Source of the DNA: Deltaproteobacteria bacterium
Lineage (GTDB): Bacteria > Myxococcota_A > UBA9042
Length of the DNA stretch: 23,156 nucleotides
NCBI GenBank assembly: GCA_020632665.1
Contig: JACKFC010000054.1
Location: 1-23,156 of the forward strand
Direction of reading: 5' to 3'
A program made the translations under genes and the position numbers. Position 1 is the first letter of the stretch; each line of letters starts with the position of its first letter. Shown in pieces: positions 23,111-23,156 of the stretch. Under the pieces are notes generated by a model that saw only the letters and a program-made list of their open reading frames with translations, did no database searches and was not told the DNA's origin.

Positions 23111-23156
23111 CGTCGCTCCCGCGCTGCGGCTAGAGACGCGACCAAGAAATGCAGTC

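Noticed and set aside
23130..23156. The 3' end of another leftward gene upstream of the haemoglobin gene
   Set aside because: An in-frame TAG at 23130-23132 would leave a familiar 19-nt gap, but only eight codons are visible, too few to support a gene.
1..23156. CRISPR array or IS element
   Set aside because: No regularly spaced repeat series and no transposase or terminal inverted repeats were seen.

Overview
The window is about 23 kb of very GC-rich bacterial DNA, most likely from Myxococcota (the former deltaproteobacterial myxobacteria). The evidence is a MYXO-CTERM-like C-terminal sorting tag, many predicted lipoproteins with Cys-rich or Asp/Ser/Thr/Gly-rich spacers, a PilZ protein, a type IV pilin behind a textbook sigma-54 promoter, and strong GC3 bias. 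No rRNA, complete tRNA or CRISPR array was seen.

Layout. (1) Positions 1-2440 look like the end of an integrated element. They carry four leftward genes: an unfinished C2H2-finger protein, a winged-helix replication-type protein and two small unknowns. The element ends at a tRNA/tmRNA 3'-end-like attachment site (2401-2440) followed directly by a strong terminator (2459-2496). (2) 2567-8027 is a leftward run of five closely spaced genes: an endonuclease/exonuclease/phosphatase-type lipoprotein, an esterase, a NYN-LOTUS protein with an RGG box, a pirin, and a Cys-rich lipoprotein that appears to start at CTG. (3) 8171-11658 is rightward: a small lipoprotein, a LytM peptidase with thrombospondin-like repeats and a MYXO-CTERM tag, and a PilZ protein. 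(4) A leftward PilA-like pilin (11666-12229) has a sigma-54 promoter and a possible upstream activator site. (5) 12490-17350 holds a CoA-transferase, a YiiX-like papain-fold lipoprotein, a leftward O-antigen ligase-like membrane protein and an unrecognised protein. (6) 17347-20177 is a divergent pair: a leftward secreted protein with a C-terminal thioredoxin, and a rightward lipoprotein with its own CxxC thioredoxin fold. (7) A GH13 amylase lipoprotein follows the latter, then a convergent group II truncated haemoglobin.

The most interesting observation is in the leftward thioredoxin fusion (17347-18819). Its reading frame is intact except for one UGA, directly after a signal peptide and two residues after a Cys, giving a C-A-S-UGA motif. 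A perfect 6-bp hairpin with a GGC loop starts 11 nt after the UGA, which is SECIS-like spacing. Codons in that stretch abruptly abandon the usual GC-ending preference. I read it as a probable selenoprotein (C-A-S-U) of a type I do not recognise, with a beta-barrel-like middle and a C-terminal CGPC thioredoxin. With the divergent CNSC thioredoxin-like lipoprotein it may form a cell-envelope thiol/selenol redox system. All functional calls come from reading motifs; no search was run.
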